This document shows, in pieces, positions 1-7,608 of a stretch of DNA of 22,985 nucleotides. Source of the DNA: DATLFA01 sp039934635 (lineage in GTDB: Bacteria > Actinomycetota > Acidimicrobiia > Acidimicrobiales > WLNW01); the NCBI GenBank assembly GCA_039934635.1, contig JBDTLT010000074.1, forward strand, positions 1 to 22,985, read 5' to 3'. Position 1 is the first letter of the stretch. Each line of letters starts with the position of its first letter. A program made the position numbers and the translations under genes. The notes under the pieces are model-generated. The model made no database searches, had not been told where the DNA came from, and saw only the letters and a program-made list of their open reading frames with translations.

Positions 1-1
1 C

Positions 2-364
2 GACTGGCACGCCTGTGGGCTCGAGCACGAGAGCGAGATTCCCGACCTGTTCACGCGGCCGTTCTATTTCGGGTGTGAGGGCGACGACCGCATGGTCGCG
101 GCGGCGTTCGACGAACGGCTCAATCCATTCGGTGTTCGCCTGAACGCGATGCTCGGGTCCGACATCGGGCACTTCGACGTGCCCGACATGCGCGAGGTCG
201 TGCCCAAGGCGTTCGAGATGGTCGAGCAAGAACTGATCGATGCCCGCGGCTTCCGCGACTTCGCGTTCGCCAACGCCGTACGTCTGCACGGCGGCATGAA
301 TCCCGACTTCTTCAAAGGCACCGTCGTAGAAAAGGCCGCCGCCGATCTGCTCGCCGAGGGGTAG
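2..364 (+). CDS. amidohydrolase family protein, C-terminal part (5' end outside window)
   Basis: The frame is open from base 2 and the gene begins outside the window; 120 C-terminal residues are visible, ending in TAG. The visible part carries FYFGCEGDDRM near residue 21, then a segment with GSDIGHFDVPDM, where the Asp in GSDIGH (about visible residue 54) fits the last metal-ligand Asp of amidohydrolase-2 TIM barrels. The tail FANAVRLHGGMNPDFF is a common ending of actinobacterial members of this family. The family covers metal-dependent hydrolases, decarboxylases and hydratases of carboxylic acids, so the reaction cannot be named from the C-terminus. It converges on the next, doubtful minus-strand gene across 84 bp, which hold only a weak 7-bp inverted repeat (gtagcaa at 416-422, ttgctac at 446-452). 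Confidence 0.85.
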   Translation, partial: DWHACGLEHESEIPDLFTRPFYFGCEGDDRMVAAAFDERLNPFGVRLNAMLGSDIGHFDVPDMREVVPKAFEMVEQELIDARGFRDFAFANAVRLHGGMNPDFFKGTVVEKAAADLLAEG

Positions 365-448
365 CGGCAGGGCGGCTTCACCGTGGCCGCGAGCTGCGGC
401 ATCACGCGAACTCTCGTAGCAAGAAAGCATGCCCACCGTGCGGTTTTG

Positions 449-976
449 CTACCAGAGTCTGAAAGCAGATGGATCGCGGCAGCGTTTCGCGGCGAAGCAG
501 AACGCGAAGCCGATGCAGATGAGCGGCATCGCCGCGCCAAGCGCCGACAAGTCGTCGCCGGTTGCTGCGAGCGTCCGAGATGCGACGCGAGCGCGAATCG
601 AGACGGGCGCGCCCGTCGGCTCGAGATCCCAGACGACGCAACCGAGCCGCTCCGACCCGCTCGCCGTGAAGCTGTCCCCGGTCGTATCACAGAGCGAGAG
701 CTTGAGATGCTTGACCCTTCGCTCCGCTGCGAGTCGCTGTAGTTGTGCCGTGTCGATGCGAAGCTCCCCGCGACCGGCATTGCTGTACGCCTCGCGAACT
801 CGGACAGTGAATCCCACTTCGTGATGGCGGTCGCTCGACGCGGCGTTGATACTCGTGTTTGCCGGGTCGACGCTGACTGACTGAATGATCGCACTCGCAA
901 CATCGCGGCGCTCGTCCTCGGACGGGAACGGCTCGTAGCTGGGTCCCGGCGCGGAATTCAACGCCGCGTCGATCAC
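449..976 (-). CDS. hypothetical protein with a C-terminal membrane segment
   Basis: This is a 175-residue frame from a GTG start that I do not recognise. The composition is balanced, not Arg/Ser-rich like the shadow frames opposite it. A hydrophobic stretch at about residues 144-162 (containing MPLICIGFAFCF) is followed by KRCRD, which would suit a C-terminal membrane anchor with a short basic tail. The first 140 residues look soluble and mixed alpha/beta. The frame is the same as that of the ligase gene upstream and stays open back to the ligase TAG at 1094-1096, but the GTG at 974-976 is the first usual start codon. I see no convincing ribosome binding site. It may be the last gene of the ligase operon, a decayed gene, or non-coding. 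No function is proposed. Confidence 0.45.
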   Translation of the reverse strand: MIDAALNSAPGPSYEPFPSEDERRDVASAIIQSVSVDPANTSINAASSDRHHEVGFTVRVREAYSNAGRGELRIDTAQLQRLAAERRVKHLKLSLCDTTGDSFTASGSERLGCVVWDLEPTGAPVSIRARVASRTLAATGDDLSALGAAMPLICIGFAFCFAAKRCRDPSAFRLW

Positions 977-990
977 ACCCAGGGCTAACT

Positions 991-1092
991 GTGCGGCTCC
1001 GCCGCACCGGATGGGCGGCTTCGCCGCGACAAGAGCGCTCGTGAAATGGGTGGTTCCGCGGCGCAGCCGCCCCAGCGTCGCGGCGCAGCCGC
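991..1092. repeat. cluster of four GC-rich mini-palindromes
   Basis: Four short hairpins of the form (g)cggc-NNN-gccg(c) fill the space after the ligase stop codon. They are gtgcggctccgccgcac at 991-1007 (7-bp stem, 3-nt loop), gcggcttcgccgc at 1015-1027, and two identical copies of gcggcgcagccgc at 1058-1070 and 1080-1092. The last two extend to a 14-bp direct repeat with a 22-bp period. Their place just behind a stop codon suits RNA 3'-end stabilisation or attenuation. They could equally be copies of a dispersed small repeat. No T-run follows, so a classical intrinsic terminator is not supported. Confidence 0.6.
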
Positions 1093-1093
1093 A

Positions 1094-2629
1094 CTAGGTC
1101 GCGGCGAATTGCTCTTGCAGTTTGAATTTCAGCACTTTGCCGCTGGCGTTGCGGGGTAGGTCGGGCAGGATCTCGAGTTGCTCGGGGATCTTCTGCGTCG
1201 CGAGGCCGGCGTCGCGGCAGTACGTAACGATCTCGCTCAAGTCGAGTGTCGCACCGTCGCGGAGCACGACGACTGCGCAGCACCGCTCGCCGAGCAGATC
1301 ATCGGGCAAACCGATGACGGCGATATCTGCGACCGAAGGATGTTCGTAGAGGATGTCTTCGATCTCCTTGGCCGCGATGTTTTCGCCTTTGCGAATGATG
1401 ATGTCCTTGAGCCGCCCAGTGATGGTGAGAAACCCGTTTTCGTCGAGCCGGCCGAGGTCGCCGGTGCGGAACCATCCCTCGTCGTCGAACGCGTCGACGT
1501 TGCGTGTGGAGTCGAGATAGCCGCGACAGATCTGCGGCCCCTTGGCCCGCACCTCGCCGCTCTCGCCGGGTGGGCAGAGCAGACCCTCGGCGTCGATGAC
1601 GCGCAGGACCGCACCACCGATGGGGCGGCCGACCGTCTGCGACCGCTGCTCGTCGGTGTCCTTGTACGAATTCACCGTGAGGAACGGCGCCTCGGTGAGG
1701 CCATAGCAGGCAAGCGCGCCGGTGCCGCCGAGCTCTCGACGAAGTTCGGCGTGCAGGCCGGGAGGGGTAGTGGCCGCGCCGGTCATGGCGAAGCGCACGT
1801 CGGGGAACAGCGGCGTGTCGGGGTGCTTGCGTTGCTGCTGCAGGTAGATGAGCGCCAGCGGCGTGCCGCCCGCGGCGATGGTGAGACCGTGCTTCGCGAG
1901 GATCGGCGGGGTGCGTTCGGCGTCGAATTGCTCGACGGCGATCGCGCCGCAACCCGTGGCGAGTTGGATGAAGAGCATGCCGATGCCACCAACGTGGGTG
2001 AACGGAAACACGATGGGGTAGCGATCGCGTTCGGTGATGGCGTAGGAGTCGATGACGCCGGCCGCGCCGGCAAGGATCGCGGCGTCGCTGTGCAACGCGC
2101 CCTTTGGATCGCCGGTCGTGCCTGATGTGTAGAAGACCCAGCGAGTCGGGTCATCGAGCGTCGGCGGGGGAGGCGGCAGGTGCGAGGGATCGTCTTCGGG
2201 CAGTGATCGGTCGGCGGTCATGACAACGCAAGGGTTGGGCAGCTCTGCCGTCACTTGGTCGGCGAGCGACCGGTAGTCGAACCCCCGCCACACGCCCGGC
2301 ACGATGAACACCTGCGGCTCGGTCTGGCGCAGGATGAAGCGCACCTCACGCTCGCGGTAGATCGGCAGCATCGGTATCTGCGTGACACCGAGTCGAGCGA
2401 GCGCGCCGACGAGCACCATCGATTCGATCCACGTCGGCAGTTGCCAGGCCACGCGCGTCTCGGCGTGCACACCCAATGTGTGGAGGTGCGCGGCGACCCG
2501 CTCGGCCTGGGCGCGGTAGTCGCCGAAGGTGAGTGAGCGGTCGTTGTCGTCGACGACGAGAACCTTGTCGGGCGACAGTGCGGCGCGCGCTTCGATCATC
2601 GCCCAGAGTTGTGGCTTGCTGTCGAGCAT
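1094..2629 (-). CDS. acyl-CoA ligase (AMP-dependent synthetase, FadD-like)
   Basis: This 511-residue protein has the full length usual for the ANL superfamily. It should activate a carboxylic acid to its CoA thioester with ATP in the cytoplasm. The P-loop-like motif YTSGTTGDPKG lies at 167-177, YGLTE at 309-313, TGDLG with the ribose-binding Asp at 389-393, the hinge GRLKD at 405-409, and the C-terminal catalytic Lys in PRNASGKVLK (K498). All adenylation and thioesterification signatures are therefore present. The substrate could be a fatty, cyclic or aromatic acid; cyclohexanecarboxylate- or long-chain-type ligases are the nearest by feel. The ATG start lies 8 bp behind the stop of the MaoC gene, so the two are very likely one transcript and one pathway. 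Mini-palindromes follow the stop codon. Confidence 0.93.
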   Translation of the reverse strand: MLDSKPQLWAMIEARAALSPDKVLVVDDNDRSLTFGDYRAQAERVAAHLHTLGVHAETRVAWQLPTWIESMVLVGALARLGVTQIPMLPIYREREVRFILRQTEPQVFIVPGVWRGFDYRSLADQVTAELPNPCVVMTADRSLPEDDPSHLPPPPPTLDDPTRWVFYTSGTTGDPKGALHSDAAILAGAAGVIDSYAITERDRYPIVFPFTHVGGIGMLFIQLATGCGAIAVEQFDAERTPPILAKHGLTIAAGGTPLALIYLQQQRKHPDTPLFPDVRFAMTGAATTPPGLHAELRRELGGTGALACYGLTEAPFLTVNSYKDTDEQRSQTVGRPIGGAVLRVIDAEGLLCPPGESGEVRAKGPQICRGYLDSTRNVDAFDDEGWFRTGDLGRLDENGFLTITGRLKDIIIRKGENIAAKEIEDILYEHPSVADIAVIGLPDDLLGERCCAVVVLRDGATLDLSEIVTYCRDAGLATQKIPEQLEILPDLPRNASGKVLKFKLQEQFAAT

Positions 2630-2637
2630 CGGCAGTC

Positions 2638-3531
2638 TCAGGGGGCGATCGTGGCTCGGCCGCGATCGACGAGTACCTCGCGTCGCTGGTTGAGCACCCG
2701 GAACAACACCACATCATTGCCGCGCTCGTCGCGACCGAGGTCACCGCCGTGCCACATCTCGGTGACGAGGATGTCGCCGTTGTAGCCCGGGGCGGCAAAC
2801 CGGCCGCCGATCGACTTCAACCGTGTCGGGTCGCCGTCACCCAATTCGTGGACGAGCGCACGACAGGCGAAGCCGATGGTGTTTTGACCCATGAGGATCG
2901 GCTCGCGGTACCCGGCCTTCCACGCGACATCGCGGTCGGCGTGAATCGGATTGCGGTCGTTGCCGGCATAGCGGTAGATGAGTGTCTGCACCCGCGACGT
3001 CTCGGACCACGACGACGCGTCGGGACGCCGATCGGGCGGGTTCGTGCGCAACGCGTTGGCCGGGCCGCGCTCGCCGCCGAAAGACCCGTGGCCGGTGACG
3101 AAGACCCCGGTCGACGCGGTGAACATCGGTTGGCCCGTCGTGTTGTCACGGGCGAGGCTCTCGAGCACGACGAGCGCGCCCGAACCCTTGTCGTAGATGG
3201 CCGCGACCTTTGTCGTCACGTTGACGTCGCCGCGCGCCGGGATCGGTGCGTGGAAGACGATGCCCTGCTCGCCGAGCACCAACTCGTGCGGCGAATAGTC
3301 GCCCGTTTGGAAGCAGGGATCGGGCCACGACATCGACTCGGCGGCGAGTACACCCGAGAGCACGAAGGTGGGATATACGAGTTGGTCGCGCCCGTCGTAG
3401 GTGTCGAGCGTGAAGCTGGTGTCGTCGACACCGGCTCCGACCGCCACGGCGTAGAGCGCGCACGCGGCGGGCTCCCATGTGTGACGCTTGGGATTGGAGA
3501 CGGCGCCTACACGATGCAGGTACATCGTCAT
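2638..3531 (-). CDS. MaoC-family double-hotdog (R)-enoyl-CoA hydratase
   Basis: This protein of 297 residues resembles the hydratase-2 part of eukaryotic multifunctional enzyme 2, with an N-terminal non-catalytic and a C-terminal catalytic hotdog. The hydratase-2 motif is seen as YRYAGNDRNPIHAD at about 186-199, with D192, N194 and H197 as the expected catalytic residues, followed by PILMGQNTIGFACRAL, the usual CoA-pocket helix. It should hydrate a trans-2-enoyl-CoA to the (R)-3-hydroxyacyl-CoA. The frame could begin at a TTG at 3618, but family N-termini and a GGGGG element about 7 nt upstream favour the ATG at 3531; a second ATG lies at 3525. It leads the ligase gene by 8 bp, consistent with acid activation followed by beta-oxidation. 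The 135 bp up to the divergent gene at 3667 show only weak promoter-like matches. Confidence 0.92.
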   Translation of the reverse strand: MTMYLHRVGAVSNPKRHTWEPAACALYAVAVGAGVDDTSFTLDTYDGRDQLVYPTFVLSGVLAAESMSWPDPCFQTGDYSPHELVLGEQGIVFHAPIPARGDVNVTTKVAAIYDKGSGALVVLESLARDNTTGQPMFTASTGVFVTGHGSFGGERGPANALRTNPPDRRPDASSWSETSRVQTLIYRYAGNDRNPIHADRDVAWKAGYREPILMGQNTIGFACRALVHELGDGDPTRLKSIGGRFAAPGYNGDILVTEMWHGGDLGRDERGNDVVLFRVLNQRREVLVDRGRATIAP

Positions 3532-3666
3532 CGTCGTACCCCCGTTCGCCGACGTGTCCTCGTTGGTATCGTCGGACGAGAACGAGAGGAAGTTAGCAAC
3601 TCGCACAACGGGGGACAAGATCTAGTACTCCGCTCTCAGGGGCCGCTCGGGCCCTAGTCTCGGCCC

Positions 3667-5904
3667 GTGCGCATACTCGGCCAACGCGTCCTCCGGCGAG
3701 AAGACCCACGGTTCCTCACCGCCGGCGGCACCTACGTCGCCGATGTACGCGATCCGTTGCTCGACGATTGTGTACATCTCCACTTCGTGCGATCGACGCA
3801 GCCCCACGCCGAGCTCGTGGCCATCGACGTCGCACCGGCCCTCGGTCAGCCGGGCGTGCGCGCGGTGTACACCGCGCATGATCTCGACGTCGGCGACATG
3901 CCACCGGTGCTGCCGCGCTTCGACCCCGTGCTCTCGGCCCGGCTACTGGCGCGCGATCGCGTTCGCTATGTCGGCGAACCGGTCGCAGTGATCGCGGCCA
4001 ACTCGATGGTGGCCGCTGTCGATGCCGCCGAACACGTGACTGTCGAGTACGCGCCTTGCAGTCGCGACACGCTGCTGTTCCCCGAGCGCGATACGGATCT
4101 GGCCGCGAGCTACGAGGTCGGCGATCCGCTCGATGGATTGTTCGCCGAGTGCACGGTCGTCGTCACCACCGAAGTCGTGCACCAACGGATGGCGGCCTGC
4201 CCGCTCGAAACGCGTTCGGCCGCATCGGCATGGGACAGCGCGGGCCGGTTGCACCATTGGGTCAGCGTGCAGGCGCCACACGCGGTCAAGATGGGGCTGC
4301 AATCGATCTTCGGTCTCGACCCCGCGATGGTGCGGGTCATCGCTCCCGATGTCGGTGGAGGCTTCGGGCCGAAGTTCAGCAACTATCCCGAAGACGTGGT
4401 CACGGCGTGGGTGGCGCGCCGTCTCGGCCGACCGGCACGGTGGAGCGAGACTCGCACCGAGAGCATGATGGCGATGCACCACGGGCGCGGACAACGGCAC
4501 CGGGTCACCTTGGGCGGCACGCGCGAGGGCAAGTTGCTCGCATACCTCCTCGAGATCGAACAGGACGCCGGTGCCTACGCCAGCCTTGGTGCGTATGCGC
4601 CCGAAGCAACCGTGCGCATGACGACGGGCGTCTACGCAATCGCGCGGGCGCGGGCGACTGCGCGCGCGACGTTTTCCGCGACGACGCCCGTGTCGGCGTA
4701 TCGCGGCAGCGGACGTCCCGAGGCGACCGGCGCGATAGAGCGAGCCGTCGACGTCTTCGCCCGCACGATCGACATCGACCCCATCGAATTGCGCCGGCGC
4801 AACCTCGTGGCCCGCGACTCGTTTCCGTACACCACGCCCGTCGGCACCGTCTACGACACCGGCGACTACGAGCGCGCGTTGGACGAGCTGATACGAGTCT
4901 CGGACTACGACGCGCTGCGACGCGAGCAACGACGCCGGCGCGACGCGGGCGACCGTCGTCGTCTCGGCATCGGCGTCGCGGTCTATGTCGAGTCGACGGC
5001 GGCCGGCCCGGCCATGGAGTTCGGCACCGTCACCGTGCACGGCGATCGTCGCCGGGTCGTCGTGCGCACGGGCTCGTCACCGCACGGACAGGGCCACGTC
5101 ACGACGTGGTCGATGATCGCGAGCGAGTTGCTCGGCATCGCGATGGACGACGTCGACGTCGTCAGCGGTGACACCGACCAGGTGCCGATGGGTCTGGGCA
5201 CCTATGCGTCGCGGTCGGTGCAACTCGCCGGCTCGGCGGTCAAACAGGCGTGCGATGCACTCGTGAACAAGGCGCTGCCGGTTGCTGCCGCGCTGCTCGA
5301 AGCGGACATCGCCGATGTCGTGCTCGATGCCACGCGCGGGGTATTCCATGTCGTGGGCACGCCGGCGCGGGTGATCGATTGGTGGACCGTGGCGCGTGAA
5401 GGGAACGACCATGCGCTGGGCGAGACGACGATGTTCACCGGTTCGATGACGTTCCCCTTTGGTGCGCACCTCGCAGTCGTCGAGATCGATGACGAGACCG
5501 GAGACGCACGTGTCGTACAACTTGTCGCGGTCGACGATGCCGGCACGATCATCAACCCGGTGATCGCCGACGGGCAGTTGCACGGGGGTCTCGCTCAGGG
5601 CATCGCCGAGGCGCTCTACGAGGGCGTCGCCTTCGACGATGACGGGCAACCACTGACGACCAACTTCACCGACTATGCCATCGTGTCGGCCGCCGAGTTG
5701 CCGTCGTTCACGTTGCACTCGATCGAGACACCCACACCGGCCAACCCGCTCGGCGCGAAGGGCATCGGCGAGTCAGGCACGATCGGCGCGGTCGCGGCCG
5801 TACGCAACGCGGTGTGTGACGCGCTCGGTGCCGAGGTCGAGACGCCGTTGACCCCCGAGCGGGTGTGGCGCGCGTTGTCAGGTCGCGACGAACGCCATCA
5901 GTGA
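3667..5904 (+). CDS. xanthine/CO dehydrogenase family molybdopterin-binding subunit
   Basis: This 745-residue protein has the length and order of a CoxL/CutL-type large subunit, which holds the molybdenum cofactor and hydroxylates or oxidises the substrate. The N-terminal GQRVLRREDPRFLTAGGTY is the typical family opening and supports the GTG start. Further motifs are DVGGGFGPK at 228-236, AYRGSGR at 344-350, GQGHVT at 475-480 and KGIGESG at 698-704, whose Glu (E702) matches the catalytic base. The AYRGSGR loop is near the form II signature and lacks the AYXCSFR of true CO dehydrogenase, so aldehyde or N-heterocycle oxidation is more likely. The family normally works with FAD and [2Fe-2S] subunits; neither is in this window. 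Its 3' end overlaps the convergent aldolase-like gene by 27 bp. Confidence 0.93.
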   Translation: MRILGQRVLRREDPRFLTAGGTYVADVRDPLLDDCVHLHFVRSTQPHAELVAIDVAPALGQPGVRAVYTAHDLDVGDMPPVLPRFDPVLSARLLARDRVRYVGEPVAVIAANSMVAAVDAAEHVTVEYAPCSRDTLLFPERDTDLAASYEVGDPLDGLFAECTVVVTTEVVHQRMAACPLETRSAASAWDSAGRLHHWVSVQAPHAVKMGLQSIFGLDPAMVRVIAPDVGGGFGPKFSNYPEDVVTAWVARRLGRPARWSETRTESMMAMHHGRGQRHRVTLGGTREGKLLAYLLEIEQDAGAYASLGAYAPEATVRMTTGVYAIARARATARATFSATTPVSAYRGSGRPEATGAIERAVDVFARTIDIDPIELRRRNLVARDSFPYTTPVGTVYDTGDYERALDELIRVSDYDALRREQRRRRDAGDRRRLGIGVAVYVESTAAGPAMEFGTVTVHGDRRRVVVRTGSSPHGQGHVTTWSMIASELLGIAMDDVDVVSGDTDQVPMGLGTYASRSVQLAGSAVKQACDALVNKALPVAAALLEADIADVVLDATRGVFHVVGTPARVIDWWTVAREGNDHALGETTMFTGSMTFPFGAHLAVVEIDDETGDARVVQLVAVDDAGTIINPVIADGQLHGGLAQGIAEALYEGVAFDDDGQPLTTNFTDYAIVSAAELPSFTLHSIETPTPANPLGAKGIGESGTIGAVAAVRNAVCDALGAEVETPLTPERVWRALSGRDERHQ

Positions 5905-6609
5905 CGGATCAAGGCGCAGTTCGCGACGGGCCATCGCCTCCCAAAACCCGTCGAACTTGGCCTTGCCGAGCGTGTCGAGCACGTCCGGTGCGAGCTCGAT
6001 ACCCTCACCGATCTGCTCGACCTGGTAGGCCTCGCGGCAGCGTTGCTCGAACGCGACGCAGCGCAGATGCGCCTCGGCGATGTCGCATCCGGTGACAAAC
6101 AGGCCGTGGCCGGCCAACAACGCGATGTCGGCGTCGCCGATGGCCTTGGCCGCGATGCGCGCCTTGTCGGCATCGGCGACGGTGCCGTCGTATTCGTTGA
6201 CGACCTCGACTTTGCCGCCACCGAGCCCCGATGTTTGATCGAGACACGGCGGGATGCGGCGGGCATTGGCCCACAGTGTGGCGAAACGGGGATGGTTGTG
6301 CACGGCGACATCGACGTCGTCGCGCAGCTTGTGCAACTCGAGATGCAACTTGACACCCGGGGCCGCGGGCCAGCGGCCTTCGAGCACGTTGCCCTCGATG
6401 TCGATGCGCACGACATCGTCGGGTGTGAACTCGTCCCATAGCAAGAACCACGGGTTGGTATAGAACGTGCCGTCGGGCTGCTTGTGGGTGATGTGGCCGG
6501 CGAGATGGTCGTCGTAGCCTTCGCGCCACAGTGTGCGGGCCAACAGCACGACCTCGAGTTGCGGGGTCATGGGGGGCAGCAGCGCGTCGGTCGAAACCCG
6601 GTACGTCAT
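5878..6609 (-). CDS. class II aldolase/adducin family protein
   Basis: This 243-residue protein has the size of fuculose-phosphate-type class II aldolases and their decarboxylase relatives. The zinc-binding histidines are visible as HNHP (H104, H106) and AGHGL (H168). A hand comparison with fuculose aldolase puts Gly85 where the catalytic Glu73 belongs, so a classical aldol cleavage is doubtful. Decarboxylases such as 3,4-dihydroxyphthalate decarboxylase belong to the same superfamily and are a fair alternative. The ATG overlaps the stop of the upstream reductase-like gene in an ATGA, so the genes are translationally coupled. It is the last gene of the five-gene dioxygenase operon, and its tail overlaps the convergent molybdoenzyme gene by 27 bp. 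Confidence 0.9.
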   Translation of the reverse strand: MTYRVSTDALLPPMTPQLEVVLLARTLWREGYDDHLAGHITHKQPDGTFYTNPWFLLWDEFTPDDVVRIDIEGNVLEGRWPAAPGVKLHLELHKLRDDVDVAVHNHPRFATLWANARRIPPCLDQTSGLGGGKVEVVNEYDGTVADADKARIAAKAIGDADIALLAGHGLFVTGCDIAEAHLRCVAFEQRCREAYQVEQIGEGIELAPDVLDTLGKAKFDGFWEAMARRELRLDPSLMAFVAT

Positions 6610-7601
6610 TGCAGGGCCTCCAGCGTCTTGATCACACGATACGCGCCGCGGGCGGTGGGTACCGCCACATGGTGTCGATCGGCGGCGGCGAGGTAGGTGC
6701 CGAGACCGTCTTCGACCTCGGTCGGCCGGCCCTGCACGATGTCCTCGTGCAGCGACGGTCGACCGATGATGCCGTTGGCGACCATGGTGGTGCCGAGCGC
6801 ATGCGCGTTGTCGACCGCCTCCTCGAACGTCGCCCCGGCGAGCGCGCGGAACTGTGAGAACGGCGCGAAGAAGTCGCGGGGCTCGAAACCCATCGCCCGA
6901 TACACCGCCAGTAGTTCGGTGGCGATCGTTACGTAGTGTTCGGCGCCGCTGCGAGTGGCGATGCCGTGCGCGAACGCAGAGCCCTCGCGAAAGCCGAGGG
7001 TCGACGCCGAGAACCCGGCGACGACCGAGATCTGCAGCAACTTCTCCCATTCGGCCTGGCGGATATCGGTGGTGGCCTGCGCGCCCATGCCGGCCTTGGT
7101 GAAGGTATCGGCGAGTATCTGTGCGCGTGTCGATTCTCGACCGTCGAGCTCGCCGAAGTAGAACGAGGTCGGTGCAGTGGCCGTGTGCCGCACTCGCCCG
7201 GGGCCGACCAACGTGGCGGCCTCGACCGTCGTTGCGCCGAGCACACGATCGGCGCCGATCCAATCGGCCAGCCGGTCATCTTTGGTGACCGAGTTCTGCA
7301 ACGACAGCGCGACCGCGGTGCGTTCGCGCAGAGACGCCGCCGACTCGAGTGCGACGTCGGTGCCCCGGGTCTTGGTCAACAAGATGAGATAGTCGATCGG
7401 ACCCTCGACCTCGCGCGGATCGACAACCGCGCGCATCGGCACGCTGCGGTCACCGCGGATGCCGGTGATCTGCAAGCCGTCGCGGAGGATGGACTCGACA
7501 TGTTGTGGCCGCGCGACGAGCGAGACATCGACGCCGTTTTCGGCGAGGCACGCGCCGATCACGCAGCCGAGGCCGCCGGCACCCAAGATGACAACGTGCA
7601 T
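6606..7601 (-). CDS. ketopantoate reductase family protein (PanE/ApbA fold)
   Basis: This protein of 331 residues has an N-terminal Rossmann domain opening with ILGAGGLG (residues 5-12) and the C-terminal helical domain of 2-dehydropantoate 2-reductases. The catalytic Lys is probably K187 in EWEKLLQ. The C-terminal GRPTEVEDGLG near 291-301 corresponds to the substrate-binding Glu region. Family enzymes reduce 2-oxo acids with NAD(P)H. Lying between a ring-cleaving dioxygenase and an aldolase-like protein, it more likely reduces a 2-oxo or 2-hydroxydienoate product of ring fission than makes pantothenate; that is inference from context. Seven bases separate it from the dioxygenase gene upstream, and an ATGA overlap joins it to the aldolase-like gene downstream. 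Confidence 0.9.
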   Translation of the reverse strand: MHVVILGAGGLGCVIGACLAENGVDVSLVARPQHVESILRDGLQITGIRGDRSVPMRAVVDPREVEGPIDYLILLTKTRGTDVALESAASLRERTAVALSLQNSVTKDDRLADWIGADRVLGATTVEAATLVGPGRVRHTATAPTSFYFGELDGRESTRAQILADTFTKAGMGAQATTDIRQAEWEKLLQISVVAGFSASTLGFREGSAFAHGIATRSGAEHYVTIATELLAVYRAMGFEPRDFFAPFSQFRALAGATFEEAVDNAHALGTTMVANGIIGRPSLHEDIVQGRPTEVEDGLGTYLAAADRHHVAVPTARGAYRVIKTLEALQ

Positions 7602-7608
7602 GGGGCTG

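Noticed and set aside
416..452. Inverted repeat gtagcaa/ttgctac between convergent genes as a bidirectional terminator
   Set aside because: The stem is only 7 bp with a 23-nt loop and no proper T-run, too weak to call.
64..903. Long minus-strand open frame (279 codons) overlapping the first amidohydrolase gene
   Set aside because: It is Arg/Ser-rich, runs antisense to a clear amidohydrolase C-terminus and shows no domain; it is a shadow of high-GC coding DNA.
3636..3653. Imperfect palindrome aggggccgctcgggccct in the divergent space before the molybdoenzyme gene, considered as an operator
   Set aside because: It has a mismatch in a short GC-rich arm and no second copy; chance is likely at this base composition.
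2533..3657. Plus-strand open frame of 374 codons opposite the MaoC gene
   Set aside because: The opposite strand holds full hydratase-2 motifs, while this frame has low-complexity Arg/Val-rich sequence and no recognisable domain.
3943..5171. Long open frames in two other frames over the molybdoenzyme gene
   Set aside because: Both are Arg/His/Asp-rich and lack motifs; the plus-strand gene at 3667-5904 explains the whole interval.
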